This document shows positions 8,219 to 16,799 of a stretch of DNA of 64,000 nt, in pieces; the first letter of the stretch is position 1; the number at the start of each line of letters is the position of its first letter. This stretch comes from Luminiphilus sp. Lineage in GTDB: Bacteria > Pseudomonadota > Gammaproteobacteria > Pseudomonadales > Halieaceae. The DNA is taken from positions 1 to 64,000 of the forward strand of contig JAAXJC010000151.1 of assembly GCA_012270045.1 (NCBI GenBank), given 5' to 3'. Made by a program: the position numbers and the translations under genes. Under the pieces are notes generated by a model. That model was not told the origin of the DNA, did no database searches, and worked only from the letters and a program-made list of their open reading frames with translations.

Positions 8219-9437
8219 GCGGTCGACCGAGAGTCTGGAGCAGGAAATTGCACGGCATGCCAAGCGGCGCCCGTTGGGTCTCATCCTGCCGTCCCTGTAT
8301 TCAGAGATCGCCACCCCGGCCCTGCCCAATATCCTCAAGGAACTGAAAAAAGTTCCCTACCTGTCCCAGATCGTGGTCGGCCTGGACCGCGCCACTGCTG
8401 ACGAATACCGTCACGCTTTGGACTTTTTCTCCGAGCTGCCCCAACACCACCGGGTGCTGTGGAACGACGGCCCGCGCCTGCGCGCCATTGATGCCCGCCT
8501 GGCCGAGGCGGGCCTCGCGCCCAAGGAGCTGGGCAAGGGCCGCAACGTCTGGTACTGCATGGGCTACGTGTTGGCGACGGCGCGGGTTGAGGCGGTGGCG
8601 CTGCACGACTGCGATATTCTCACCTACGAGCGGGAACTGCTGGCCCGGCTGCTGTATCCGGTAGCCCACCCCATGTTCAACTACGAATTCTGTAAGGGCT
8701 TCTATCCCCGGATCGCGGAGAACAAGATCAATGGTCGGGTCTGCCGGTTGTTGGTCACCCCCATGGTGCGGGCATTGAAGCAGGTGCTGGGTGACTCTGC
8801 TTACCTGAACTATCTCGACAGCTATCGCTACATACTGGCGGGAGAATTCGCCTTCCGGCGTGATGCCCTCTGTGACCTCAGGGTGCCCAGCGATTGGGGC
8901 CTGGAAATCGGGGTGGTGTCGGAGGTATACCGCAGCAACAACAACAAACGCATTTGCCAGGTAGATATCGCCGGTAACTATGACCACAAGCACCAGAATC
9001 TGTCCATTGATGATCCCGCGGGCGGCCTGTCAAGAATGTCCATCGACATTGCCAAGTCGATCTTCAGGAAGCTGGCCATTCAGGGCACGGTGTTCAACCA
9101 GGAGACCTTCAGAACCGTCAAGGCCACCTACTACCGGCTCGCCCTGGACCTGACCGAGGCCTACCGCAACGACGCGGTCATGAATGGGCTGCACTTTGAC
9201 ATCCACGGCGAGGAGGAGGCGATTGAGCTGTTCGCCGAAAACATTATGGAGGCGGGCCGGCACTTCCTGGAGCGCCCCATGGATGCGCCCTTTATCCCGA
9301 CCTGGAACCGGGTGGTCAGTGCCATGCCGACCATCTTTGACGACCTGATCGAGGCGGTGGAGGCGGATCATCAGGAGTTTATGAATACGCCGGGTCTCTC
9401 CAGCCTGAACCAGGCACGGCGCGCCGCTGGAGCCTGA
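8166..9437 (+). CDS. gpgS: Glucosyl-3-phosphoglycerate synthase
   Basis: A 423-residue GT-A fold glycosyltransferase that transfers glucose from a nucleotide-glucose to 3-phosphoglycerate, the first step of glucosylglycerate synthesis. Evidence: LPSLYSE near residue 41, the GKGRNVWYCMGYVLA acceptor region at 123-137, the metal-binding Asp148-Cys-Asp150 (LHDCD), and the long conserved stretches FNYEFCKGFY, PSDWGLEIGVVSEVY and NYDHKHQ, which are the hallmark of the GpgS family from archaea and Persephonella-like bacteria. Glucosylglycerate is a compatible solute used under salt stress, especially when nitrogen is scarce. The start has GGGAGAG upstream; the phosphorylase gene begins two bases after its stop. 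Confidence 0.92.
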   Translation: MADFYQNGTITTLHNLGERSTESLEQEIARHAKRRPLGLILPSLYSEIATPALPNILKELKKVPYLSQIVVGLDRATADEYRHALDFFSELPQHHRVLWNDGPRLRAIDARLAEAGLAPKELGKGRNVWYCMGYVLATARVEAVALHDCDILTYERELLARLLYPVAHPMFNYEFCKGFYPRIAENKINGRVCRLLVTPMVRALKQVLGDSAYLNYLDSYRYILAGEFAFRRDALCDLRVPSDWGLEIGVVSEVYRSNNNKRICQVDIAGNYDHKHQNLSIDDPAGGLSRMSIDIAKSIFRKLAIQGTVFNQETFRTVKATYYRLALDLTEAYRNDAVMNGLHFDIHGEEEAIELFAENIMEAGRHFLERPMDAPFIPTWNRVVSAMPTIFDDLIEAVEADHQEFMNTPGLSSLNQARRAAGA

Positions 9438-9439
9438 CT

Positions 9440-11170
9440 GTGACCCTGAGCCATCGCCTGGGGGAACACCTCCGGGCGCTGTATGCCGATGCCCTTGATG
9501 AGTCACAGAGGGCCGCCTTGGTAACTCGGCTACTGGATGCGATTGAGTTAAGCGGCGAGCAGAACCCGCCGGCTGCGCACCGGAATTTGTGGCACGAGGG
9601 GGACATCGCCCTGATTACCTATGGCGATTCCATTCAAGCTCCGGGGCGGGTGCCTCTGGCTGTCCTGCATGGATTTTTGAACCAGCGGGTCGGGTCTGCG
9701 ATCTCCTGGGTGCATATACTGCCTTTTCACCCATGGACTTCGGATGACGGTTTTGCGGTCCTCGACTATTCCAGTGTCAATGAGGCCCTGGGTGACTGGT
9801 CCGATCTGACACGCCTGGCGGTGGACTATCGGATGATGGCAGACCTGGTGCTCAATCACTGCTCCAGCCGCTCCCGGTGGTTTGAAAATTTTCGCAGGGG
9901 CGTTGATCCCGGCGCCGACTATTTTTTTGTGCCAGAGGAAGGTTTCGATACTGCCCAGGTGGTCCGTCCCCGAACCAGTCCATTGCTGGAGACCGTGCAG
10001 ACGGATGCCGGGGAGCGATCGGTCTGGTGTACCTTCAGCGCCGACCAGGTTGATTTTGATTTCCGCACTCCCGCCGTGGCGGAGGAAATCACCAAAATCA
10101 TTCGCCAGCTGCTGGATGCGGGGGTGCGCATTTTTCGCCTTGATGCCGTGGCGTTCCTTTGGAAACAGTCGGGCACCCCCTGTATCAATCTGCCCCAGAC
10201 CCACGAACTTATACGCCTGTTTCGAACCCTCATTGAGTGCGCCCAGGCCGATGCCATAGTGATCACCGAAACCAATGTGCCGAACACAGAGAACCTGTCC
10301 TACTTCGGCAACGCCAATGAAGCCCATGCCATTTACAACTTCTCGCTGCCACCGCTGCTGGTGCACAGCCTGTTGACCGGTACCAGCAAATACCTGCGGG
10401 ACTGGATGATGCGCATGCCGCCGGCCCAGGACGGCACCACCTATTTCAACTTCATCGCCTCCCACGACGGCATCGGCCTCAGGCCGGTCGAAGGCCTGCT
10501 CGATGGCGCTGACCTGGACCAACTCATTGCCACACTGGAGGGTTTTGGTGGCCTGGTATCGAGGCGCCAGACGGCGGCGGGGGAGAGTCGCCCCTATGAA
10601 GTCAACATCGCGTTGTTTGATGCCCTGCAAGGCACTACCAACGGCCCCGACCAATGGGGTGTCGAACGCTTTCTGTGTGCCCACGCCATCATGCTGGGGC
10701 TTGAGGGCGTACCGGCCTTCTATCTGCATTCCCTGGTCGGCACCCGCAATGATCTGGAACGGGTGCGACACACCAGCCAGAACCGATCCATAAACCGGCA
10801 CCAGTGGCAGCTGGAGGCATTAACCGGCGTGCTCGACGATGAGCAGTCCAGCCATCACCGGGTGTTTGAAGCTCTGAAGGGTTTGATTTTGTTGCGTCAG
10901 CAACAGCCGGCTTTTCACCCCAACGCAACCCAGTTCACCCTGTTGCTTGGGGATTCACTGTTCGGCTTCTGGCGCCAGAGTGCCGATCGCCGCCAGAGTA
11001 TATTCTGCGTCTACAACGTCAGTTCCCAGGCCCAGCAACTGCCTGTCCAGGCCCTGAATCTCATTGTTACCGACAGCTGGCACGACCTCATTACCGGTAA
11101 TGAGTTGGATCAGGGGACGGCGACACTGCAGCTGGAACCCTATCAAACACTGTGGATCAGCAACCGCTAG
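9440..11170 (+). CDS. GH13_18 sugar phosphorylase, probably glucosylglycerate phosphorylase
   Basis: A 576-residue alpha-amylase-superfamily enzyme of the sucrose-phosphorylase subfamily. The catalytic nucleophile is Asp235 (FRLDAVAFLW), acid/base Glu277 (VITETN) and the transition-state Asp343 (SHDGIG). Members of this subfamily phosphorolyse sucrose, glucosylglycerol, sucrose-6-phosphate or glucosylglycerate (the E. coli YcjM group). Because it starts two bases after gpgS on a GTG with GGAG ahead of it, glucosylglycerate phosphorylase (releasing glucose-1-phosphate and glycerate) is the most economical assignment. Specificity is inference from context. The operon would then hold both synthesis and recycling of the osmolyte. 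Confidence 0.85.
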   Translation: MTLSHRLGEHLRALYADALDESQRAALVTRLLDAIELSGEQNPPAAHRNLWHEGDIALITYGDSIQAPGRVPLAVLHGFLNQRVGSAISWVHILPFHPWTSDDGFAVLDYSSVNEALGDWSDLTRLAVDYRMMADLVLNHCSSRSRWFENFRRGVDPGADYFFVPEEGFDTAQVVRPRTSPLLETVQTDAGERSVWCTFSADQVDFDFRTPAVAEEITKIIRQLLDAGVRIFRLDAVAFLWKQSGTPCINLPQTHELIRLFRTLIECAQADAIVITETNVPNTENLSYFGNANEAHAIYNFSLPPLLVHSLLTGTSKYLRDWMMRMPPAQDGTTYFNFIASHDGIGLRPVEGLLDGADLDQLIATLEGFGGLVSRRQTAAGESRPYEVNIALFDALQGTTNGPDQWGVERFLCAHAIMLGLEGVPAFYLHSLVGTRNDLERVRHTSQNRSINRHQWQLEALTGVLDDEQSSHHRVFEALKGLILLRQQQPAFHPNATQFTLLLGDSLFGFWRQSADRRQSIFCVYNVSSQAQQLPVQALNLIVTDSWHDLITGNELDQGTATLQLEPYQTLWISNR

Positions 11171-11296
11171 CAGGCGGGTCGCTCCACTGTTCGGGAATGC
11201 TGTCGCGGTGAGGTCCCGGATTATTGCAGATTACCCTGTGGCCGCCTGGCCAGCTCTGCCCCCAGTCCAATGTGGCCCAGCCGCTGCCGGCCCGGT

Positions 11297-12520
11297 CTAT
11301 TCAATGAACAGCTCGCGCACGGCCTCGTGGGGCAGGGCGTGTACCCGCAGTCCGTCGGCACCGGTCATGGTGTGCGCTGCCACCATGGCGTTGACAATGG
11401 CCTCTTCGGTAGCCTGGACGGTGGCGCGGAACAGTCCCTCCAGGGCATTGTTGGGGAGTTGCTCAACCCGGTTAAAACGATCTTCGTCCATGGCGCCCCC
11501 GTTTGCGGTTGAGAAGGCAATAAAAATATCCCCGGATCCCGGGTTGCTTATTGCTCCCAACCGACCCAGGGCCAGGGCCGGGCGCTTGGCGACCCGACGC
11601 AGTTGGTGGGGTAGCGCCGGGGCGTCAGTGGCGACCACAACAATGATGGAGCCATCCCGATCGGGGCTGTCCTGGGCTGCAGCTGGGCCGTCACAGAACG
11701 GGAACCAGGGATGCTGGGGCTTGATGTCCGGATTCGAAAAGCAATGGCCAGCTACCGGTAGCTGGTCCGCCACCTGTCTACCCCCCAGGCGCAGATCCTC
11801 CCCGCCCCAGTTGTAATTGCACTGCACCAGCACCCCTACGGTAAAGACACGTTCCTCGACGGTAATGCGCCGGGACGACGAGCCAATACCGCCTTTGAAA
11901 CCATTGCAGACCATTCCGGTGCCGCCACCCACGGCGCCCTCGGTCACCGGTCCCGGTCGCGCCCCAAGCAGAGCCTCGCGCACATGGTCGCTGCTCAGGT
12001 GTTGTCCGTTGATGTCATTGAGGGCGCCGTCATAGGTCTCCGCCACCACCGGTGCATGCCAGAGTGCCGGCCACTGGCGGTCGACCATCCAGGCGACAAA
12101 AGCATCCCTGGCGGTACCGACGCTGTGGGTGTTGGTGATGCCGATCGGGCCGTCAATCAATCCCCGCTCCTCAACCCAGGTTGTCCCTGTCATCTCCCCA
12201 GAGGCATTCAGGGTGAACCAGCCCCCGTACACGCCTTCGGTACTGTCTTTGCCCCTGGGATGAATAACGGTGATGCCGGTGCGCACGGGACCCTGGCCGC
12301 GAACCAGTTGCCCTGCTCCCGACACCACCGTGGTGTGGCCCACCTCCACGCCACTGACATCGGTGATGCCATTGAGCGGGCCGGGTACGCCTTCGAAGGG
12401 GATTCCCAGATCCCTTGCCCGCTCGGCACCGGTCGCGACGCCGGCGCCTGCCGCCAACAGTGATGTCAGCAGCACGGTCCGTAGCGATGTGTAGATGCTG
12501 GTTGCAAGGCCTGTCATCAT
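11297..12520 (-). CDS. P1 family (DmpA-type) N-terminal-nucleophile peptidase
   Basis: A 407-residue exported member of the S58/DmpA aminopeptidase family. Residues 1-32 form a signal peptide with a hydrophobic core and an Ala-rich cleavage region. The self-processing and catalytic Ser291 sits in DGSIIVVVATDAP, and other conserved blocks are present: GHTT, NTHSVGT (about 130-136), GAVGGGTGM (196-204). The precursor is expected to autocleave before Ser291 into alpha and beta subunits, and to act on D-/L-amino-terminal or beta-aminopeptide substrates in the periplasm. It stands alone on the minus strand, convergent with the glucosylglycerate operon. Confidence 0.92.
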   Translation of the reverse strand: MMTGLATSIYTSLRTVLLTSLLAAGAGVATGAERARDLGIPFEGVPGPLNGITDVSGVEVGHTTVVSGAGQLVRGQGPVRTGITVIHPRGKDSTEGVYGGWFTLNASGEMTGTTWVEERGLIDGPIGITNTHSVGTARDAFVAWMVDRQWPALWHAPVVAETYDGALNDINGQHLSSDHVREALLGARPGPVTEGAVGGGTGMVCNGFKGGIGSSSRRITVEERVFTVGVLVQCNYNWGGEDLRLGGRQVADQLPVAGHCFSNPDIKPQHPWFPFCDGPAAAQDSPDRDGSIIVVVATDAPALPHQLRRVAKRPALALGRLGAISNPGSGDIFIAFSTANGGAMDEDRFNRVEQLPNNALEGLFRATVQATEEAIVNAMVAAHTMTGADGLRVHALPHEAVRELFIE

Positions 12521-12669
12521 TTGGAGCGTCCCCAGTGTGTGCAGCGCCCTACGTTACCAGAAGCCCGGTCCTCTGCAGCCACCTCTTGTTGCCGAAGCAT
12601 CCAGACGTTTTGGGTGGTGATTGCCACTGCCGGCCGGCAGCACGGCTGTGCGCCCCGAGACGGCCGGCA

Positions 12670-13818
12670 CTACCAGGGCGGGATAGTCTTTTCGGCGGGA
12701 AACCAGGGCAGTGCCACGATCTCCGCGGATCGGCGGTCTCCGGGGAACTCCAGGTCTATTTTTGTGCCGGGTGAACTCAATTCGGTTGGCACATTGACCA
12801 GCGCGATGTTGTGCTCAAGCCTGGGTGAGTAGACGCAGCGGGTGATGTGCCCCACGGTTTCTGCGGCGACCGTTACCGGCAGGAAGTGTTCGTTGGGTGC
12901 TATCGGTGCACCGCCGAAATTGGCCCCTACCAGCCGGCGGGGCGTGCCCTGCCTGGCAATGCGCTGCAGCGCGGCTTTGCCAATGTAGTCCTGGGGTTTG
13001 TCGATATCCAGCAGTCGCGCCATGCCGATGGTGAAGGGGTTGTCGTTGAGGGTGATGTCGGAGCAGTAGGACAGCAGGCCCCCTTCGACGCTCCTCGCCA
13101 GGGATGGGCAGGCGGGCTTGATGCCGAATTCAGCACCGGCGTCCATGCACAGCTGCCACAGCTCGTTGCCCCGTTGGCCGTCCTGGAGTATCAGTTCATA
13201 GCCCAGCTCGCCGCTCCAACCGGTGCGACTGAGCACCAGCGGAATGCCCTTTAGTTCCACTTCCCGGCACTGGTAGTAACCCAGCTCCAGTGCCAGCTCG
13301 CCAAACAGCTCGTAAGCAACCCGAGGAGCCAGGGGCCCCTGAAGCTGCAGGGGGGAGGCGTCGGGCTCATGGACCGTTACGTCGAAAGAGGTCATCGCGG
13401 CGGCGGCCTTGGCCCACAGCAGCACGTCGCCGTCGCCGGGGGATAGCCAGAAGCGATCCTGTTCCAGGCGGTACAGAACCGCGTCGTTGACAATGCCCGC
13501 GTCCTCATCCAGGAAAATGACGTAGCGGCAACGGCCCACCGGGCAACCGTCAATATCCCTGGGGGTCAGAAGCTGTGTGAAGGCCACGGCGTCGGGGCCA
13601 CTGATCTCTACCTGCCGTTCAGCCGCCACATCCCAGAGGCTGACGCCGCTGACAATGGACCAGTATTCTGCAGTGGTATCACCGTAGCTGGTGGGCATGT
13701 ACATGTGGTTGTAGTTGGTAAAGGCCCGGGCTCCCGCGGCCACCGTCGCGTCATAAAAGGGTGATTTGCGCACCCGGGGACCCAGTGTCAGCAGGGGTGG
13801 GTTTCCTTGGGTATTCAT
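12670..13818 (-). CDS. DmdA-like THF-dependent demethylase (GcvT family)
   Basis: A 382-residue aminomethyltransferase-fold protein that closely resembles dimethylsulfoniopropionate demethylase DmdA: NYNHMYMPT (35-43), LWDVAAERQVEI (61-72), LLTPRDI (83-89), GRCRYVIFLDEDAGIVND and, later, CPSLARSVEGGLLSY. DmdA moves a methyl group from DMSP to tetrahydrofolate, giving methylmercaptopropionate. The family also holds DmdA-like paralogues of unknown substrate, so I cannot separate a true DmdA from a relative by eye. It is 382 residues, close to the 365-375 usual for DmdA. No DmdB/C/D genes are in the window. An ATG with GGAG upstream starts it, divergent from a spinster-type transporter across 191 bases. 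Confidence 0.75.
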   Translation of the reverse strand: MNTQGNPPLLTLGPRVRKSPFYDATVAAGARAFTNYNHMYMPTSYGDTTAEYWSIVSGVSLWDVAAERQVEISGPDAVAFTQLLTPRDIDGCPVGRCRYVIFLDEDAGIVNDAVLYRLEQDRFWLSPGDGDVLLWAKAAAAMTSFDVTVHEPDASPLQLQGPLAPRVAYELFGELALELGYYQCREVELKGIPLVLSRTGWSGELGYELILQDGQRGNELWQLCMDAGAEFGIKPACPSLARSVEGGLLSYCSDITLNDNPFTIGMARLLDIDKPQDYIGKAALQRIARQGTPRRLVGANFGGAPIAPNEHFLPVTVAAETVGHITRCVYSPRLEHNIALVNVPTELSSPGTKIDLEFPGDRRSAEIVALPWFPAEKTIPPW

Positions 13819-14009
13819 CGTATGGTGCTCCGCGTGAATGCCGATTTTCGGACGGATTCTGGGCCAGCATCCTGCTTGCTGTCGAGTCCCCGATGACCGG
13901 GCGATACAACAATCAGCCCCTGTTTCCTTTGACAGGGGTTGGGGACCCAGCTCACAACCTGGAATGCCAGGGGGAAACCGGGGCGGGTTCTGAGTACACA
14001 GGACGATCT

Positions 14010-15335
14010 ATGTCGCATGCGGAAGGCCCGGACACAGGGGCCGATAGCAATAACAGCAGTACGAACCCCTATCGGTCCAAGGGAGCGGCCTATTACGCCC
14101 TCGGTATCCTGACCGTGGTCTATAGCTTCAATTTTATCGATCGCCAGCTGCTGGCTATTTTGCAGGAGTCCATCAAGGCCGAGTTGCTGTTGAGTGATGC
14201 CCAGCTCGGCTTGCTCACCGGCTTTGCCTTCGCGGTGTTCTATGTCACCGCGGGTCTGCCCATCGCGAGCTGGGCGGATCGCAGTAACCGGCGCAACATT
14301 GTCGCCCTGTCCCTGTTCGTCTGGAGTTTTATGACTGCGATCAGCGGCTACGCCCAGAACTACTGGCAATTATTGCTGGCCCGGATCGGTGTCGGGGTGG
14401 GTGAAGCCGGCGGCAGCCCGCCGTCACATTCCATGATCTCGGATATCTTTCCCCCGGAATCCCGGGCGGGGGCGCTGGGGTTTTACTCCACGGGGATCAG
14501 CTTCGGCATCCTGTTCGGTTTCCTGTTTGGCGGCTGGCTGAATGAGTTTTTTGGATGGCGGGTCGCGTTCCTGGTTGTTGGTGTACCCGGCATTGTGTTG
14601 GCGCTGGTGGTGCGCTTCACCCTCGCTGAACCCGTCCGTGGCCTGAATGAGCAACGGGAAGTCCGACAGGAAGGGGCCTCAATGAAGTCGGTGGTGGCAC
14701 TGCTGTGGAGCCGGCGTTCCTTCCGCCACATGGCCATGGGCGCAGCGATGAACGCCTTTGCCGGTTACAGCGTTGCCAACTGGGTTGCCTCCTACATGAT
14801 TCGCAGCTACCAGATGCCCACCGGTGAACTCGGCACCTGGCTGGCACTTATTATCGGTGTCGGTGGGGCGATTGGCGTTTTTGGTTGTGGGGTCGTGGCG
14901 GACCGACTGGGTCGCCGGGACGGGCGATGGTATATGTGGATGCCGGCGGTGGCCTGCGCCATTGCATTACCTTTTCAATTTGGCGTCTATTACTTTGCGA
15001 CTGACCCCTACTTCGCCCTGACCATGGCCATCGTGCCGGCGGTATTGTCCAATGCCTATCTCGCCGCCACGATCGCCACAGTGCATGGCCTTGTGGGTCT
15101 GCGCATGCGCGCCCTGTCCTCGGCGATCCTGTTTTTTATTCTCAATATTATTGGCCTGGGGGCAGGCCCGTCCTCCGTGGGTCTGGTCAGTGATTTGCTG
15201 CAGCCCAGCTACGGCATCGAATCACTGCGCTACGCACTACTACTGCTGGTGCCGCTGGCACTGGTCTGGTCGGGCATCCATTATGTTATTGCGGCCCGCT
15301 ATGTGCGGGAGGACCTGGCCGCCGCGCCGGACTGA
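14010..15335 (+). CDS. MFS transporter, spinster-like
   Basis: A 441-residue 12-helix major facilitator protein. The first helix ends in NFIDRQLLAIL, followed by SDAQLGLLTGFAFAVFY, the loop 2-3 motif SWADRSNRRN, and RIGVGVGEAGGSPPSHSMISD, all hallmarks of the spinster-type MFS group common in marine and soil Proteobacteria. The N-terminal 25 residues are hydrophilic. ATG 14010 has AGGA six bases upstream; a much longer upstream frame is non-coding sequence opposite the DmdA-like gene. Divergent placement beside the demethylase suggests co-regulation and perhaps transport of its substrate, though spinster-type substrates are mostly unknown. Confidence 0.88.
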   Translation: MSHAEGPDTGADSNNSSTNPYRSKGAAYYALGILTVVYSFNFIDRQLLAILQESIKAELLLSDAQLGLLTGFAFAVFYVTAGLPIASWADRSNRRNIVALSLFVWSFMTAISGYAQNYWQLLLARIGVGVGEAGGSPPSHSMISDIFPPESRAGALGFYSTGISFGILFGFLFGGWLNEFFGWRVAFLVVGVPGIVLALVVRFTLAEPVRGLNEQREVRQEGASMKSVVALLWSRRSFRHMAMGAAMNAFAGYSVANWVASYMIRSYQMPTGELGTWLALIIGVGGAIGVFGCGVVADRLGRRDGRWYMWMPAVACAIALPFQFGVYYFATDPYFALTMAIVPAVLSNAYLAATIATVHGLVGLRMRALSSAILFFILNIIGLGAGPSSVGLVSDLLQPSYGIESLRYALLLLVPLALVWSGIHYVIAARYVREDLAAAPD

Positions 15336-15476
15336 CAGGCGCTGCCGGGCGGCTCCCGGGCCGATTTTTGTTGCGGCCCGTTACACTGGGTAACACGCCC
15401 TCCGATCGGTGGGCTGCCCGGGTCGTAGCGGCATCGGTACACTGGGCCCAAGACGGGGCCTGATATTGGGGGGAGC

Positions 15477-16670
15477 ATGAAAAGAGCGATTCTATTTGTT
15501 CTCACGACCGTGCTGCTGGTAGCGGCCAGCTTTGTTGCCGCGTCAGGGAACCGTTTCATGGGTTTGCTGAACACGGTCCAGTCGGTTCGCCAGGGCGAAC
15601 AGTCGTCCCAACCGCCCCCTGGCGGCCTGGATTTCGCCCCGGTCGATGCGGCCTTCCAGGCTTTTCTCGACAACAGTCCGATTTTTGATGGCATCAGTTA
15701 TGTGGTGGTGGACGCGGACGAGGTTCTGCATACGGCCACATTCGGCGACCACAGCGAGGATCTGGTGGTGATGCTGGCTTCCACCAGCAAGGTGCCCGCG
15801 GTGATGACCCTGTTGGCGGCGGCTGAAGATCCGGAGGTGAACTTCAGTATGGATCAGCCGATCGGAGAGGTGTTGCCTTACGAGGGTATCTTTGGAGACC
15901 GCACGCCCAGGCAAATGGTGAGCAACACCTCGGGCATCCCGGGACTGCGCGCCCTGGACGATTACGGCGACCACCTGTGTCAGTTCAGTTTTCTGTCCCT
16001 GTACACCCTGGAAAGTTGCGGCGAAGCGCTGTTTACCACCGAATTACCCGACACCCAGCCCGCGGGTACGGTTTTTGACTATGGCGGTAGCCAATGGCAA
16101 CTGGCGGGCCTGACGGCATCGGTGGCTGCCAACGCCGAGTGGAATCAGTTGGTGGACCGCTATCTGGGTGAGCCCTGCGATCTTGAGGTGTTTACCTTCG
16201 GCAATATGTGGCAGGACCTGACCCGATGGGAGGGCTCCCCGGACAGCTTATTGGGGACGCAAAATCCCAATGTCGAGGGCGGTGCCATCACCAATCTGGC
16301 GGACTACGCAAAGTTGCTGCAGGTGCATCTCAACGGCGGTTACTGCGGTGCAACCCGTGTGCTTAGTGAGGAGGCAGTAGCGACCATGCAGGTGGATCTG
16401 GGCGGGGTGGTTGAATCGGGCCCCGTGCCCTATGGCATGGGTTGGTGGATCTCCACTGAACACCCGGGGGTGTTTGATGATCCTGGTGCCTTTGGCGCCA
16501 TCAGTTTCATCGACGCCGGACGCGGTATCGGTGCCTACGTGGCGATAGATGATTACACCTCCGTCGACTCCGGTGCGCCGATTAACCTGGTACGGGACCA
16601 GATCATCGAGTGCATCCAGAGCGTGGTCGATGGCCAGCCGCAATCCTGCGAGGACTTCATCAATGAATGA
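15477..16670 (+). CDS. Serine-hydrolase/beta-lactamase-fold secreted protein
   Basis: A 397-residue exported protein; residues 1-23 are a signal peptide. The SxxK motif is Ser102-Thr-Ser-Lys105. The second motif is altered: where most class-C-like esterases and penicillin-binding proteins have Y-x-N, this has Y-G-G (in TVFDYGGSQWQLAG). A GAFGAISFID segment stands in the place of the KTG/HxG strand. Four cysteine-containing stretches in the middle (DHLCQF, LESCG, EPCDLE, GYCGA) suggest disulfides in the periplasm. Activity may therefore be esterase-like or lost. GGGGGGAGC directly before the ATG is the ribosome site. No clear functional link to its neighbours. Confidence 0.8.
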   Translation: MKRAILFVLTTVLLVAASFVAASGNRFMGLLNTVQSVRQGEQSSQPPPGGLDFAPVDAAFQAFLDNSPIFDGISYVVVDADEVLHTATFGDHSEDLVVMLASTSKVPAVMTLLAAAEDPEVNFSMDQPIGEVLPYEGIFGDRTPRQMVSNTSGIPGLRALDDYGDHLCQFSFLSLYTLESCGEALFTTELPDTQPAGTVFDYGGSQWQLAGLTASVAANAEWNQLVDRYLGEPCDLEVFTFGNMWQDLTRWEGSPDSLLGTQNPNVEGGAITNLADYAKLLQVHLNGGYCGATRVLSEEAVATMQVDLGGVVESGPVPYGMGWWISTEHPGVFDDPGAFGAISFIDAGRGIGAYVAIDDYTSVDSGAPINLVRDQIIECIQSVVDGQPQSCEDFINE

Positions 16671-16799
16671 CCCCGGCTTGCGGTATTTAGCCGATACCGA
16701 TTCGGGCACCGATTATGGCTCCCGGTTTGCTTCCGGACTCGGGCGAGTGGTTCGGCCGGCCGGGACATCCAGCTCAGCCGGGGCGGCCAGACTTACAGC

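Noticed and set aside
12670-13818. Naming the GcvT-family gene dmdA outright
   Set aside because: The family includes non-DMSP paralogues and no other dmd genes are present, so only 'DmdA-like' is justified.
15358-15394. Two small inverted repeats (GGGCCG...CGGCCC and GTTAC...GTAAC) after the spinster-type MFS gene
   Set aside because: Arms are short and no T tract follows; expected by chance in GC-rich spacer DNA.
15477-16670. Antibiotic-resistance beta-lactamase
   Set aside because: Second motif is changed and the KTG motif is missing; the same reasoning applies to the EstB-like gene at 58321-59613.
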